A DNA stretch of 32,715 nt from Phenylobacterium sp. (GTDB lineage: Bacteria > Pseudomonadota > Alphaproteobacteria > Caulobacterales > Caulobacteraceae), in contig NZ_JAPSKZ010000020.1 in NCBI RefSeq assembly GCF_031181185.1, forward strand, positions 1 to 32,715. Direction: 5' to 3'. How positions within the stretch are numbered: position 1 is the first letter of the stretch; the number at the start of each line of letters is the position of its first letter. The notes beneath the pieces are model-generated. The model did no database searches. It saw nothing but the letters and a program-made list of their open reading frames with translations, and had not been told where the DNA came from. Shown here piece after piece: positions 21,428-31,056 of the stretch. A program made the translations under genes and the position numbers.

Positions 21428-21858
21428 ACCAGCTCGCCGCCCATCCAGCCGCTGTAGACCAGCAGCAGGACGACCACGCCGGAAAGGATGATCCCCGCCG
21501 GCGCCACGGCTTCGGTCGCGCCTTGCGTCGTGCGCATGTAGAGGTTCACCGCCTCGAGCAGCACGGCCATCACGTTGGCCAGCATGTGCAGCCAGGCCGG
21601 CCGCATGCCCCGTACGGCGCGGTCTCCCATGAAGTCGATCAGGCCCAGGACGGCCGCCAGGGCCGCCATCGCCAGGCCGGCGCCCAGCATCCAGACGGAG
21701 GCGGCGGCCCAGCCCTCGCGGCCGGTGACCAGGAAGCCGACGTCCGTGGCGAAGGCAGCCACGAAGAGGGTGATCGGAAACGGTATGACCATCGGGTGCA
21801 GCGGATGGCCGGCGATGGACGCCCGGCTCCGCGGATAGCGATCGAGGTCGTCGCGCAT
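21394..21858 (-). CDS. DUF2231 family membrane protein
   Basis: 154 residues with four hydrophobic helices. The family mark is GHPLHPMVIPFPITLFVAAFATD near residue 17; helices follow at about 30-45, 56-72, 87-105 and 118-140. DUF2231 proteins are small inner-membrane proteins, some of them haem-linked or near cytochrome genes; the two His of the GHPLHP motif could coordinate a metal or haem, but this is not established here. The start at 21858 is 64 bp upstream of the pdxA end on the same strand, and that gap holds a short hairpin. Function is unknown. Confidence 0.85.
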   Translation of the reverse strand: MRDDLDRYPRSRASIAGHPLHPMVIPFPITLFVAAFATDVGFLVTGREGWAAASVWMLGAGLAMAALAAVLGLIDFMGDRAVRGMRPAWLHMLANVMAVLLEAVNLYMRTTQGATEAVAPAGIILSGVVVLLLVYSGWMGGELVYKRRVGVAEP

Positions 21859-21871
21859 GGCGCCAGTTCTC

Positions 21872-21887
21872 CCAAGCCCAGGCTTGG
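21872..21887. other. Short hairpin between pdxA and DUF2231
   Basis: CCAAGC/GCTTGG pairs over 6 bp with a 4-nt loop in the 64-bp gap between the pdxA stop and the DUF2231 start. It is not followed by a T-run on either strand, so it is at most a weak terminator for pdxA. Confidence 0.25.
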
Positions 21888-21922
21888 CAACACGGCGCGG
21901 CGGGGTTTCGTTCCGCGCGGCC

Positions 21923-22939
21923 TCAGGCGCGCTTGTCGGCCATCTGGGCGGCGAGACGGATGGCGGCGATCAGGCTGTCGGGTCGGGCGATCCCGCGACC
22001 GGCGATGTCGAAGGCGGTCCCGTGGTCGGGGGACGTGCGGACGATGGGCAGGCCAAGCGTGACGTTCACGCCGCCCCAGAAGTCGAGCATCTTGACCGGG
22101 ATCAGCGCCTGGTCGTGGAACATGCACAGCGCCGCGTCATAGGTGGCGCGCATCTCGGCCGGGAACAGGCTGTCGGACGGATAGGGGCCCCGGGCGTCGA
22201 CGCCGAGGTCCTTGAGCGCGCGGACCGCCGGTTCAACGATCTCGATCTCCTCTCGGCCGATGCCCCCGCTTTCGCCCGCGTGGGGGTTGAGGCCGGCGAC
22301 GGCCAGGCGGGGCGCCTCGACGCCGAAGTCGCGGCGCAGCGACTGGGCGGTGACGAGGCCGGCGGCGACGATCTTCTCGATGGAGAGCGCGGCCGGTACG
22401 CGGGCGATGGGTTCGTGGACAGTGACGAGGGTGACGCGCAGGTCGGCGGCGGTCAGCATCATCACCGGCCCGCGGGCGCCGTCGAAGGGCGCCTTGGACG
22501 TGAGCTCCCCCAGGAACTCGGTGTGGCCGGGGAACTTGAAGCCGGCCTCGTAAAGCGGGGCCTTGGCGATGGGGGCGGTGACGACGCCGGACACCGTCTT
22601 CGACAACGCCAGGCCCACGGCGGTCTCGATCCAGCGGATCACGGCGGGCGCGGCGGCGGCGGAGGGCTGGCCGGCGACGACCGCGGCCTTCAGCGGCAGG
22701 TCGAGCACCGGCAGGGCGTCGGGGAAGGCGCGCAGCGCCTCGTCGGGCGTGTGGATGGCGCGGACCGTTACCCCGTTAGGCCCGGCGCCCACGCCGGGGG
22801 CCGAGGCGACGGCCTGGGCGTCGCCGACGACGAAGAAGGCCGGACCGGTCGTCCGCAGCGCCGCCCAGGCCTTGGCGACGATCTCGGGGCCGACGCCCGC
22901 GGGATCGCCAAGCGTGAGGGCGAGCGGGCCGCTCGTCAC
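21923..22939 (-). CDS. pdxA: 4-hydroxythreonine-4-phosphate dehydrogenase PdxA
   Basis: 338 residues from the GTG at 22939, which overlaps the surA stop by 4 nt (GTGA); the longer frame is a shadow of surA. PdxA oxidises 4-phosphohydroxy-L-threonine with NAD in the DXP-dependent pathway to pyridoxal phosphate. Motifs: PLALTLGDPAGVGPEI, metal-binding histidines in FPGHTEF, LNPHAGE and MFHDQALIPVKML, and the C-terminal DIAGRGIARPDS. It sits downstream of lptD-surA as in many Gram-negatives. Confidence 0.95.
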   Translation of the reverse strand: MTSGPLALTLGDPAGVGPEIVAKAWAALRTTGPAFFVVGDAQAVASAPGVGAGPNGVTVRAIHTPDEALRAFPDALPVLDLPLKAAVVAGQPSAAAAPAVIRWIETAVGLALSKTVSGVVTAPIAKAPLYEAGFKFPGHTEFLGELTSKAPFDGARGPVMMLTAADLRVTLVTVHEPIARVPAALSIEKIVAAGLVTAQSLRRDFGVEAPRLAVAGLNPHAGESGGIGREEIEIVEPAVRALKDLGVDARGPYPSDSLFPAEMRATYDAALCMFHDQALIPVKMLDFWGGVNVTLGLPIVRTSPDHGTAFDIAGRGIARPDSLIAAIRLAAQMADKRA

Positions 22940-24291
22940 CGCGTCTCGATGGTGGCGGAGTTGCGCAGGTCGCGCATGTACCGCCGGGCGATCATCGAAA
23001 GCTGCTGACCGTAGAGGCGGTTCTCGATGGCCTCGCGCTCCATGTTCTGGCCGCCGGCGACGCGGCGGCCGCAAACCGCCACGAGGTGGAGGCCGGCGCC
23101 GGTGCGGATCGGGTCGGAGACCTGGCCCACCTGGAGCTTCTCGGCGGCGTCGCGGAACTGCGGCGCGAGGTCCGCGAGCTCGGCTTCACCCAGGTCGCTG
23201 GCCACCACGCCCTCGACCTTGGCGGCGGCGGCCTCGAGGGTCTCGCAGCTGGTGATCTGCGGCTTGAGCTGCTCGAGCTTGGCGCGGGCGGCGGCCTCGT
23301 CGGCCCCGGCCGGCAGGGCGACGGCGGCCTGCTTCAGGTTGACCAGCGTGGCGCCCCCGCCGGCGCGCTTGTCGCGCAGGTAGAGGATGTAGACGCCGTC
23401 GCGCACCGGGATTGGCTGGGAGAGCTGGCCCGGACGCATCTGCTCCAGCACCTGCTCCACCTCGGCGGGCAGCTCGCCCTGGCTGACCCAGCCGGCGTCG
23501 CCGCCGGCGGCGGCGGTCGGCGAGGCCGAGAACTGGCGGGCCACGGCCGGGAAGGGCGCGCCCTGCTGCATCTGGGCGACCAGCTGCTGGGCGCCCTGCA
23601 TGGCCTGTTGCATGCCGCCGACGCGGTTGGCGTCGATCAGCACTTCCGAGATCTGGTACTGCGGCTTGGCGGCGGCGGCGGCCATCCGCGCCTGGGCGGC
23701 GGCGATCTGGTCGTCGCCGATGCGCAGGCGCGAGCCGTAGCGGCCACGGATCCAGCGGGCCCAGCTGATCTGGGCGCGGATCTGCTGACGAAGCGTGTCG
23801 ACGCCGATGCCGCGGCTCTGCAGGAACTGCAGGAACTGCTCGCGGCTCATGTTGTTGGACTGCGCCATGCCGGCGATTTCCTCGTCGACCTCCTCGTCGC
23901 TGGCGACGATCTCGATCTTCTGCTCGCGCTCGACGCGGCGCAGCTCCTGGAACTGCAGATGCTCGTCGACGAGGCTGACGAGGGCTTCGCGCTGGAACTG
24001 CGGCAGCGTCTGTTCGGTGGGCTGGACGCCGGAGGTGGCGATCAGCAGGCGCATCCGCTGGCCGAGGTCGTAGGTGGAGATGATCTCGTCGTTAACGATG
24101 GCGGCGACGGACTCCGACATGCCCGAGCGCGGCGCAGGCGCCTGGGCTTGGCCTTGAGCCGCGGGCGGCGCGGCGGGGGCCGGGGCGGCCGGCGCCTGAG
24201 CCTGGGCGTACGCGAGCGACGAGCCGGCGGCGAGGAGGGCGCAGGCCAAGGCCGCGCGACGCGCCGAGTGGCCCGTGACGAGAGACTTCAT
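22936..24291 (-). CDS. surA: Periplasmic peptidyl-prolyl isomerase and chaperone SurA
   Basis: 451 residues from the ATG at 24291, chosen because it begins a good signal peptide (MKSLVTGHSARRAALACALL up to LAYAQA); a longer frame to 24345 would overlap lptD. Layout: an Ala/Pro/Gln low-complexity segment, the SurA N-domain (SESVAAIVNDEIISTYDLGQ, RMRLLIA), then one or two parvulin-like PpiC segments (QYQISEVLIDANRVG, AGGDAGWVSQGELP, VRDGVYILYLRDKR). SurA escorts unfolded outer-membrane proteins across the periplasm, and LptD is a classical client in E. coli, which fits its place next to lptD. It is 44 bp downstream of the lptD stop. Confidence 0.93.
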   Translation of the reverse strand: MKSLVTGHSARRAALACALLAAGSSLAYAQAQAPAAPAPAAPPAAQGQAQAPAPRSGMSESVAAIVNDEIISTYDLGQRMRLLIATSGVQPTEQTLPQFQREALVSLVDEHLQFQELRRVEREQKIEIVASDEEVDEEIAGMAQSNNMSREQFLQFLQSRGIGVDTLRQQIRAQISWARWIRGRYGSRLRIGDDQIAAAQARMAAAAAKPQYQISEVLIDANRVGGMQQAMQGAQQLVAQMQQGAPFPAVARQFSASPTAAAGGDAGWVSQGELPAEVEQVLEQMRPGQLSQPIPVRDGVYILYLRDKRAGGGATLVNLKQAAVALPAGADEAAARAKLEQLKPQITSCETLEAAAAKVEGVVASDLGEAELADLAPQFRDAAEKLQVGQVSDPIRTGAGLHLVAVCGRRVAGGQNMEREAIENRLYGQQLSMIARRYMRDLRNSATIETR

Positions 24292-24334
24292 GGACGAGAT
24301 CGTTTCCTTAACGAGGCGCAACCGGCCCGGCATC

Positions 24335-26689
24335 CTACCTGCCATTAGATGTTCCGCCCAATGTGGCGAGCGTTAGGCGCACCGAGACGGACTCGCTGGG
24401 TAGCAGACGACCGATGATCGTGTCTTCGCGGCGATAGATCACATCAACCCGCAGGCAGTCGTCCCGGTAGAAGACGCCGAGGTCGCGGATCACCCAGGCC
24501 TTCTCGTGCAGGTCGCGGTTGCCGTAGAAGCTGACGCCCCAGTTCTTGGTGACATAGACCTCGCCGCCGAGGTCGAGGTTCTCGCGCCGCTCGCCGTTGA
24601 TGTCGAAGTCGTCGTTCAGGTAGCGGACAAAGCCGTTGCCGTATTTATTGTAGACGTTGGCGCCGGCCTCGAGGCGGTGGATGTCGAAGTTGTCGGCGTC
24701 GAGACGGGCGCGGGCGAACATCGACAGGCCGCGCATGGGCTGGGCGTCGGCGGCGACGATCCAGTCCGAGCTCTTGCCGCGCAGGCCCGAGCGGTCGGTG
24801 AAGACCCGGTTCTCCTCGGTCCGGAACGAGCGGCCGACCAGCAGGTTGGCCCGGCGGCCGTCGTCCCACAGCACCATCGCCCGGCCGGCGAGGTTCAGGC
24901 GCACGCCGTCCTCGTAGAGGTCGTAGCCGGGGAACTTGTTGGGCCGGAAGAGGGTGGTCTCGTCGAACTCGAAGGCGACGCTGTCCTCGTTCAGGTAGAT
25001 CGGATTGTCGTCGGCGTCGCGGCCGATGACCACCTGCTTGGCGTTGGGCGAGGCCACCACCTGAGCCACCGGCTCCAGCACGATGGTGGCGTTCGAAGTG
25101 CGCTTGAACACCGGATAGGAGACGTCGACGCCGACCGTGGCCAGCCCACGGACCAGCTCGTCCTTGTAGGTGGCGGTGAGGTCCGGCCGCAGGATGTCCT
25201 GGATGCGGTAAGCGTCGGCGCGCAGGTTGACGAACGGCGAGACCCGGAGACCGGCCGCCGAGGTGAAGTCGCGCCGCCAGTCGACCTCGCCGGTCACCCG
25301 CGCGGAGTCGAGGCCGGGCAGGCGACCGCCTTCCTCCGGGATGATCGGCGACTGTTCGCGGGACAGGACCACGCCACTGGTGTGCAGCCGCAGCCGGCCG
25401 CCGGCGACCGTGCTGGGCAGCTCGTAGTGGCCTTCGACCAGCGGGCCGATGACGGGGAAGATGCGGTCGTTCTCGCCGAAGCCACGCTCCTCCTCGGGAT
25501 CGTAGACCGGGCGCAGGCCCTGGATGGTCATGGCCGCGGCCGAGAAGTAGGACCGCTCGTCCTGACGGATAGCGTAAACCTGGGAGATCAGCCGCCGGTC
25601 GTCGGCCACGTAGGGGCCGCGGCTGATGTAGACCTTGCCGACTTCGTACTTGTCGAAGATCAGGTCGTCGGACGCGCGTTCGGCGGTGAAGCCCCAGCGC
25701 CACTTCTCGTCGATCTGGAAGGCGCCGCTGCCCAGGATGTAGCTGCGGTTCGTGCTGGTGCCGGGGATTTCGTTGCCCTGGCCGTCGAAGTCGCGGGCGT
25801 GCGTGTAGCCGAAGCGGATGTCGACGTCGCCCGAGTAGAATCGCTTGCGCACCTGGCCGTTCAGGAAGGGCGCGATCTTGGAGTTGATCTGCGGGCTGAC
25901 GATCAGGTCGGAGTAGGGCGAGATGGCCCAGTAGTAGGGCTGCTCGTACGAGACGCCGCGGCGGTCGGAGACCGAGGCCTTGGGCGTCAGGAAGCCCGAC
26001 GAGCGCCCGGCCTGCGGGTCGGCGTGCCAGAAAACCGGCAGGTACATCACGGTCGCGCCGAACAGGCGGAACCGGGCGTTGCGGTAGGTGACGACCCGGC
26101 GCTTCTTGTCCTGGACGACGCGCTCGGCGGCGATCGACCAGGTGGGCTTCTTGGGGCTCCCGTCGGTCTTGCAGATCTCGCAGGGCGTGTAGATCGCCCG
26201 GTTCAGCTCCTGGATGTTCTCGTCGCGCCGGACGGCGGTGGCGGCGGCCACCTTCACGTTCTCGGGCAGGCGGGCCGAGAAGCCCTGGGCGACGCCAGCG
26301 CGCATGTCCTCGTCCAGGACGATCTCATCGGCGAATTCGGCCGAGCCGTCGGCGTTCACGACCGCGACGTTGCCGAAGGCGCGGATGACGCCGGTCTTCT
26401 CCTCATAGACCAGCCGGTCGGCGCGCAGCGTGCGGCCGTTGTAGCGGACCTCGATATCGCCGTTGGCGGTCGTGCGGCCGATCTCGTCCTCGCGGACGAC
26501 CTCGTCGGCCTCCATGTAGAGCTCGCCCTGCTGCAGACCGTCGCGGGTGGGCGGCGGAATCGGGGCGGCGGCGGCGGCGGCGGGGGCCGGCGCCTGGGCG
26601 TGGGCCTGGGCGCCCCACAGGATGGCGATCGCCGCGCCGGCCATGAGGGCGCGCTTGCCTGCCAGCGGCGTAAGCCGACGCGGACTCAT
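24335..26689 (-). CDS. lptD: LPS-assembly outer-membrane protein LptD
   Basis: 784 residues from the ATG at 26689, the start with a signal peptide (MSPRRLTPLAGKRALMAGAA up to AQAHA); an ATG 13 codons upstream is less likely. The N-terminal periplasmic domain (DEVVREDEIGRTTANGDIEV, GRTLRADRLVYEEKTG) is OstA/LptA-like; the C-terminal 500 residues form the 26-strand barrel that inserts LPS into the outer leaflet. A Cys pair is seen in IYTPCEICKTDG and one Cys near the C-terminus (RDDCLRVDV), so inter-domain disulphides are possible but fewer than in E. coli, which has four cysteines. It is followed by surA and preceded by lptG. Confidence 0.95.
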   Translation of the reverse strand: MSPRRLTPLAGKRALMAGAAIAILWGAQAHAQAPAPAAAAAAPIPPPTRDGLQQGELYMEADEVVREDEIGRTTANGDIEVRYNGRTLRADRLVYEEKTGVIRAFGNVAVVNADGSAEFADEIVLDEDMRAGVAQGFSARLPENVKVAAATAVRRDENIQELNRAIYTPCEICKTDGSPKKPTWSIAAERVVQDKKRRVVTYRNARFRLFGATVMYLPVFWHADPQAGRSSGFLTPKASVSDRRGVSYEQPYYWAISPYSDLIVSPQINSKIAPFLNGQVRKRFYSGDVDIRFGYTHARDFDGQGNEIPGTSTNRSYILGSGAFQIDEKWRWGFTAERASDDLIFDKYEVGKVYISRGPYVADDRRLISQVYAIRQDERSYFSAAAMTIQGLRPVYDPEEERGFGENDRIFPVIGPLVEGHYELPSTVAGGRLRLHTSGVVLSREQSPIIPEEGGRLPGLDSARVTGEVDWRRDFTSAAGLRVSPFVNLRADAYRIQDILRPDLTATYKDELVRGLATVGVDVSYPVFKRTSNATIVLEPVAQVVASPNAKQVVIGRDADDNPIYLNEDSVAFEFDETTLFRPNKFPGYDLYEDGVRLNLAGRAMVLWDDGRRANLLVGRSFRTEENRVFTDRSGLRGKSSDWIVAADAQPMRGLSMFARARLDADNFDIHRLEAGANVYNKYGNGFVRYLNDDFDINGERRENLDLGGEVYVTKNWGVSFYGNRDLHEKAWVIRDLGVFYRDDCLRVDVIYRREDTIIGRLLPSESVSVRLTLATLGGTSNGR

Positions 26690-26770
26690 CGAGCTTCCGT
26701 TTCCCCTCTCGCGACGACGCGCGTTCAAGCCTGGCCTAAGCGGCGATGCATAGCCGGGCCCGCCAATGAT

Positions 26771-27874
26771 TCAACCGTCTTCGGTGTAGCAAAGCAGGGT
26801 CACGCCGGCGAGCAGCGCGACCAGCACCGGCGCCCAGGCCGCCGCCGCCAGGGGGATGATGTCGGCCTTGGCGAGGGCGCCGGCGAACTGGTTGAAGAAG
26901 AACATGATGAAGCCCAGCGCCACGCCGCCGCCGGCGAGGCCCGCCAGGCCGCCCAGCCGCGCGAGGCGCAGCGAGAACGCCGCGGCGAGAATCGACATGG
27001 CCGCGAACAGCACCGGGGTGGCCAGCAGTTGCTGGAAGCGCAGCCGGTAGCCGGCGGCCGAGAAGCCGGCCTGTTCGGTCAGGCGGATGGCGGCGGGCAG
27101 GCGCCAGAACGCGATGGCCTCGGGCGAGGCGAAGCGCTCCATGGCGGCCTCGGCGTCCAGGGTGGAGCGGATCGACAGGCTTTCCGAGCGGATCGAGCTT
27201 TCGCCGACCCCGGCCTCGGCCACGTCGCGCAGCTGCCAGAAGCCGGGCATCAGCCGCGCCTCGGCGGCTTCTAGCCGGCGACGGAATTCCGGGGCGCCCT
27301 TGGGCGTCTTCTCGTAGATGAACACCGAGACGCCGCGCAGGATGACCGTGCCGGCGCGGGTTTCGCGGTCCTTGGCGTGCATGACGATCTGGGTGCGGTC
27401 GTCGCCCTGGCGGATCCAGACGTCCTGCGGCTGGTCGCCTAGATAGTCCTCCATCAGCCGCGCGCGTTCCGACTCGAAGCGGGCGTTCAGCGTGGCCGCG
27501 ACCGGATTGAGCAGGCCCACGGCCAGCACGCCCAGCACGGCGGCCAGGGCCGCCGAGGGCAGGATGAAGCGCCACGCCGAGACGCCCGCCGCGCGCATCG
27601 CGACGAGTTCGCTCTTACGGTTCAGGCCCACGAAGGCGCCGATCCCGCCGAACAGGAAGCAGAACGGCAGCAGGATCTGGATCAGCGAGGGCGCGCGCAG
27701 CAGGGTGAGCGCAAAGATCGACGAGGCGCCGACGTCCGCCCGCGTGCCGACCTGGCTGGAGAGCTCGACGAACTGGATCAGCAGGATGACGGCCGCGATC
27801 ACGGCCAGCGCCGCGCCGACGCCGCCCAGCATCCGGCCCATCACATAGCGTTCGAGTCGGCCGAGGCCCGTCAC
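26771..27874 (-). CDS. lptG: LPS export permease LptG
   Basis: 367 residues from GTG at 27874, overlapping the lptF stop by 4 nt. LptG and LptF form the membrane half of the LptB2FG ABC exporter that lifts LPS from the inner membrane. Six TM helices are arranged three at each end (LGGVGAALAVIAAVILLIQF, ILPFCFLFGGIGAFVGLNRK, SAALAAVLGVLAVGLLNPVA, then LLATPVLFAAMSILAAAF, GLAGGGVALGFIMFFFNQF, APVLVALLAGVTLL), flanking a periplasmic jellyroll domain (100-260). RKSELVAMRAAGVSAWRF is the coupling-helix region contacting LptB. The gap to lptD is 81 bp. Confidence 0.94.
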   Translation of the reverse strand: MTGLGRLERYVMGRMLGGVGAALAVIAAVILLIQFVELSSQVGTRADVGASSIFALTLLRAPSLIQILLPFCFLFGGIGAFVGLNRKSELVAMRAAGVSAWRFILPSAALAAVLGVLAVGLLNPVAATLNARFESERARLMEDYLGDQPQDVWIRQGDDRTQIVMHAKDRETRAGTVILRGVSVFIYEKTPKGAPEFRRRLEAAEARLMPGFWQLRDVAEAGVGESSIRSESLSIRSTLDAEAAMERFASPEAIAFWRLPAAIRLTEQAGFSAAGYRLRFQQLLATPVLFAAMSILAAAFSLRLARLGGLAGLAGGGVALGFIMFFFNQFAGALAKADIIPLAAAAWAPVLVALLAGVTLLCYTEDG

Positions 27875-29007
27875 GCGGCGGCTCCGGCGATGCGGGCGGG
27901 GCGGCGGGTGATGTCGATGTAGCGGCTGACCCTCTGCTTGAAGATGCTGCGGAAGGCGAAGGCCGTGGCCGCGAGCGGCACGACGTACTGCAGGACGTTC
28001 AGCCAGGCCTCGTCCTCGGCAGCCGCCTGGACCTGGAAGCCCAAGATGCGGACGACGGCGGCCACCGCGCCGGTGATCGCGATCCGGCGGCCGTAGCCCA
28101 GGCGCGAGAAGCCGCCGCCGATGATCGCCGACAGCGCCATGGCCATGAAGGCGATGTTGTAGAGCGGGGTGGCGATACGCGCGTGGCCCTCGGCCAGGAG
28201 GTCGAGGCGGTTCCGTCGCTCCCAGTCCTGCTGCAGGTCCGGGAAGAACAGCTCGTGCAGGTAGCGGTCGGAGGGCTTGTAGTGGACGAGCTCGTCCCCG
28301 CTGGTCAGCGCCGAGAGGTCGAAGATGTACTCGTCGAAAGTCAGGTAGTTCAGGACCCCCTTGGACGAGAATTCCTGGTTGGAGCCGTTCTTCATCACCA
28401 GCACCGGGCGGCCCTGGCTGCGGGCGACGCGGCCCTGCTCGGCGGTGTAGGTCGTAGCCGAGCCGTCGGGCTTCATCTGGTGGATGAAGAGGTTCTCGAG
28501 GTTGCCCGCGCCGTCCACGCCCTGGGCATAGACGGTCAGGCCTGGCGCGGGCTCGGTGAATTCCCCTTCGCGCACGAGGGTGGAGGCCAGGTCTGTGCGG
28601 ATCTGGAACAGCTCGTTGCGCATCTCGCGGTAGGCGGCCGGCTGGACCCAGAGGTTCATGACCAGCGCCACAAAGGCGATTGTGCAGGCCAGGCGCATGG
28701 CCGGCGAGATCACCCGCCAGCGGCTCATGCCCCCGGCGAAGCAGACGACGATCTCCTGTTCGGTGTGGAGGCGGTTCAGCGCCACGAGCGCGGCGACGAA
28801 GACCGCGATCGGCAGGACCATGTTGATCAGCTGCGGCATCGCCAGCAGCGTCACCTTCAGGAACACGAGCGCGCTCTGGCGCTGGTTCACGATGAGGTCC
28901 AGCCCGGACAGCGTCTGGCTCAGCAACGCCACGCCCGTCAGCGCCAGGGTGGCGAGGACCACGGGGCCCAGGAGCTGACGCAGGAGATATCGGTCGATCA
29001 GGCGCAT
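27871..29007 (-). CDS. lptF: LPS export permease LptF
   Basis: 378 residues from the ATG at 29007. Partner of LptG in the LPS exporter. The N-terminus [20 protein letters not shown] is typical of LptF; helices 1-3 include [20 protein letters not shown], and [19 protein letters not shown] is the cytoplasmic coupling helix. The jellyroll segment includes [21 protein letters not shown]-terminal helices: [20 protein letters not shown] and [19 protein letters not shown]. It is first in the minus-strand lptF-lptG-lptD-surA-pdxA run; its promoter must lie in the 142-bp gap shared with the divergent pepA. Confidence 0.94.
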   Translation of the reverse strand: MRLIDRYLLRQLLGPVVLATLALTGVALLSQTLSGLDLIVNQRQSALVFLKVTLLAMPQLINMVLPIAVFVAALVALNRLHTEQEIVVCFAGGMSRWRVISPAMRLACTIAFVALVMNLWVQPAAYREMRNELFQIRTDLASTLVREGEFTEPAPGLTVYAQGVDGAGNLENLFIHQMKPDGSATTYTAEQGRVARSQGRPVLVMKNGSNQEFSSKGVLNYLTFDEYIFDLSALTSGDELVHYKPSDRYLHELFFPDLQQDWERRNRLDLLAEGHARIATPLYNIAFMAMALSAIIGGGFSRLGYGRRIAITGAVAAVVRILGFQVQAAAEDEAWLNVLQYVVPLAATAFAFRSIFKQRVSRYIDITRRPARIAGAAA

Positions 29008-29149
29008 TGGCTTGCGAAAATGGGCGGGCCCGCAGATTAGGGCCTGCCCCGGCCGCGGAGGTGTTCTAAATCATGCGTCGCTGCGTCAGACAACCGCAGG
29101 GCGCCGCCCGCGGGGCGCCGATCACGTCGAAGCCAACGAGAGAGTGTCC

Positions 29150-30601
29150 ATGGAGATCGAGTTCGTCGCCGCCTCAGCCGCGGTCGCCCCGAAGACCGCG
29201 CTGGCGCGCATCGTGTTCGAGGGCGAGGCGCTGGACGGTCCTCTCGCCCAGGCGGCGTCCGCCAGCCGCTTCACGGGCGGCAAGGGCCAGACGCTGGACA
29301 TCCTGGCGCCGGCCGGGACCGAGGCCGCTCGCCTTGTGCTGGTGGGCGCGGGCAAGCGCGACGCCTTCGACGCCCTGGCCGCCGAACATGCCGCGGCCTC
29401 GGCCTATGCGGCGGTGAAGACCTCGGGTCTGGAGGTCCTGCGGATCGAGACGCCGAACGGCGACACCGAACTGGCCGCCCGCGCGGCTCTGGGCGTGCGG
29501 CTCGCCTCGTACCGCTTCGACAAGTACCGGACGAAGGAGCCGGTCGAGAAGAAGCCGTCCATCGTCAAGACGCAGGTGGCGACGGCCGATCCGGACGGGG
29601 CGCTCGCGGCCTTCCCGCCGCTGGCCGCGCTGGCGGACGCGGTGGCGTTCAGCCGCGACCTGGTCTCGGAGCCGGCCAACATCCTCTATCCGGTCGAGTT
29701 CGCGCGCCGGGCCAAGGAGCTGGAGGCGCTGGGCCTCGAGGTCGAGATCCTGGGCGAAGCCGAGATGGCCAAGCTGGGCATGGGCTCGCTGCTGGGCGTC
29801 GGCCAGGGCAGCGTCCGCGAGAGCCAGCTGGTGGTGATGCGGTGGAACGGCGCCGACGACAAGAGCGCCCAGCCGGTCGCCTTCATCGGCAAGGGCGTGT
29901 GCTTCGACACCGGCGGTATCTCCATCAAGCCCGCCGAGGGGATGGAGGACATGAAGTGGGACATGGGCGGCGCGGCCGCCGTCACCGGGCTGATGCACGC
30001 CCTGGCCGGCCGGAAGGCCAAGGTCAATGCGGTGGGCATCCTGGGCCTGGTGGAGAACATGCCCGACGGCAACGCCCAGCGGCCCGGTGACGTGGTGACC
30101 TCCATGTCCGGCCAGACGATCGAGGTCATCAACACCGACGCCGAGGGCCGGCTCGTGCTGGCCGACGCCATCTGGTACTGCCAGGACCGGTTCAAGCCGA
30201 AGTTCATGGTCGACCTGGCGACGCTGACCGGCGCGATCATCATCAGCCTGGGCAACGATTACGCCGGCCTGTTCTCCAACAACGACGAGCTGGCGGGCAA
30301 CCTGCTGGAAGCGGCCGGCCGGGAAGGCGAGCCGCTGTGGCGCATGCCGCTGCCCGAGCAGTACAACAAGCAGCTGGAGTCGATGATCGCCGACATGAAG
30401 AACATCGGCGGCCGCCCAGCGGGCTCGATCACTGCGGCGCTGTTCATCCAGAAGTTCGTCAACGGCGTGCCTTGGGCCCACCTCGACATCGCTTCGACCG
30501 CCTGGAAGAAGCCGTCGAGCATCCCGACCATCCCCGACGGCGCCACCGGCTACGGGGTGCGGCTGCTGAACCGGATGGTGCAAGAGAAGTACGAGGGCTA
30601 G
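29150..30601 (+). CDS. pepA: Leucyl aminopeptidase PepA
   Basis: 483 residues from the ATG at 29150 (the frame is open upstream, but the family start is MEIEFVAAS). A cytoplasmic M17 metallo-aminopeptidase, usually a hexamer with two metal ions, which removes N-terminal residues from peptides. The M17 signature [14 protein letters not shown] is present; the metal-binding region is [19 protein letters not shown] with the following [16 protein letters not shown]. The C-terminus ([24 protein letters not shown]) is also typical. It is followed 8 nt later by holC, as in many Gram-negatives. The pairing with the divergent LPS-export genes is also common. Confidence 0.97.
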   Translation: MEIEFVAASAAVAPKTALARIVFEGEALDGPLAQAASASRFTGGKGQTLDILAPAGTEAARLVLVGAGKRDAFDALAAEHAAASAYAAVKTSGLEVLRIETPNGDTELAARAALGVRLASYRFDKYRTKEPVEKKPSIVKTQVATADPDGALAAFPPLAALADAVAFSRDLVSEPANILYPVEFARRAKELEALGLEVEILGEAEMAKLGMGSLLGVGQGSVRESQLVVMRWNGADDKSAQPVAFIGKGVCFDTGGISIKPAEGMEDMKWDMGGAAAVTGLMHALAGRKAKVNAVGILGLVENMPDGNAQRPGDVVTSMSGQTIEVINTDAEGRLVLADAIWYCQDRFKPKFMVDLATLTGAIIISLGNDYAGLFSNNDELAGNLLEAAGREGEPLWRMPLPEQYNKQLESMIADMKNIGGRPAGSITAALFIQKFVNGVPWAHLDIASTAWKKPSSIPTIPDGATGYGVRLLNRMVQEKYEG

Positions 30602-30609
30602 TCGGAAGG

Positions 30610-31056
30610 GTGACCGAGGTCTGGTTCTACCATCTGGAGCGGACGGGGCTGGACCAGGCTCTTCCGGAGCTGCTGGAGAAGACCCTCCAGCGGGGATGGA
30701 AGGCCATCGTCCGCTCGCCGGCGGCCGAGCGGATCGAGCACCTGGACGGCTGGCTCTGGAGCTATCGGGACGACAGCTTCCTGCCGCATGCGCCGGCGGG
30801 TGAGCCCGCGGCCGAGCGCCAGCCGATCCTGCTGACCACCGGCTTCGACAACCCGAACGGCGCCGACGCCCTGTTCCTGGTGGACGGGGCCGAGCCCGGG
30901 GAGCTTGCCGGCTACCAGCGCTGCGTGGTGCTGTTCGACGGCGGCGATCCCGAGCAGCTGAGCGTGGCCCGGGCGCAGTGGACGAAGGTCAAGGGCCAGG
31001 GGTTTTCCGTGTCCTACTGGAAGCAGCAGGCGAGAGGCTGGGAGAAGCAGGCATGA
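30610..31056 (+). CDS. holC: DNA polymerase III chi subunit HolC
   Basis: 148 residues from GTG at 30610. Chi links the clamp loader of the replicative polymerase to single-strand DNA-binding protein. The family start TEVWFYHLERTGLDQALPEL is clear, with KTLQRGWKAIVRSPAAERIEHLD, LWSYRDDSFLPHA and QPILLTTGFDNPNGADALFL following in the usual order. It is placed right after pepA (8-nt gap), as in E. coli and many other Proteobacteria, so the two probably form an operon. The stop overlaps the next gene's start (ATGA). Confidence 0.93.
   Translation: MTEVWFYHLERTGLDQALPELLEKTLQRGWKAIVRSPAAERIEHLDGWLWSYRDDSFLPHAPAGEPAAERQPILLTTGFDNPNGADALFLVDGAEPGELAGYQRCVVLFDGGDPEQLSVARAQWTKVKGQGFSVSYWKQQARGWEKQA

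Noticed and set aside
24506..27274. 922-codon plus-strand open frame opposite lptD and lptG
   Set aside because: Antisense shadow: the minus strand has clear LptD and LptG. The product is Val/Asp/Gly-rich without motifs.
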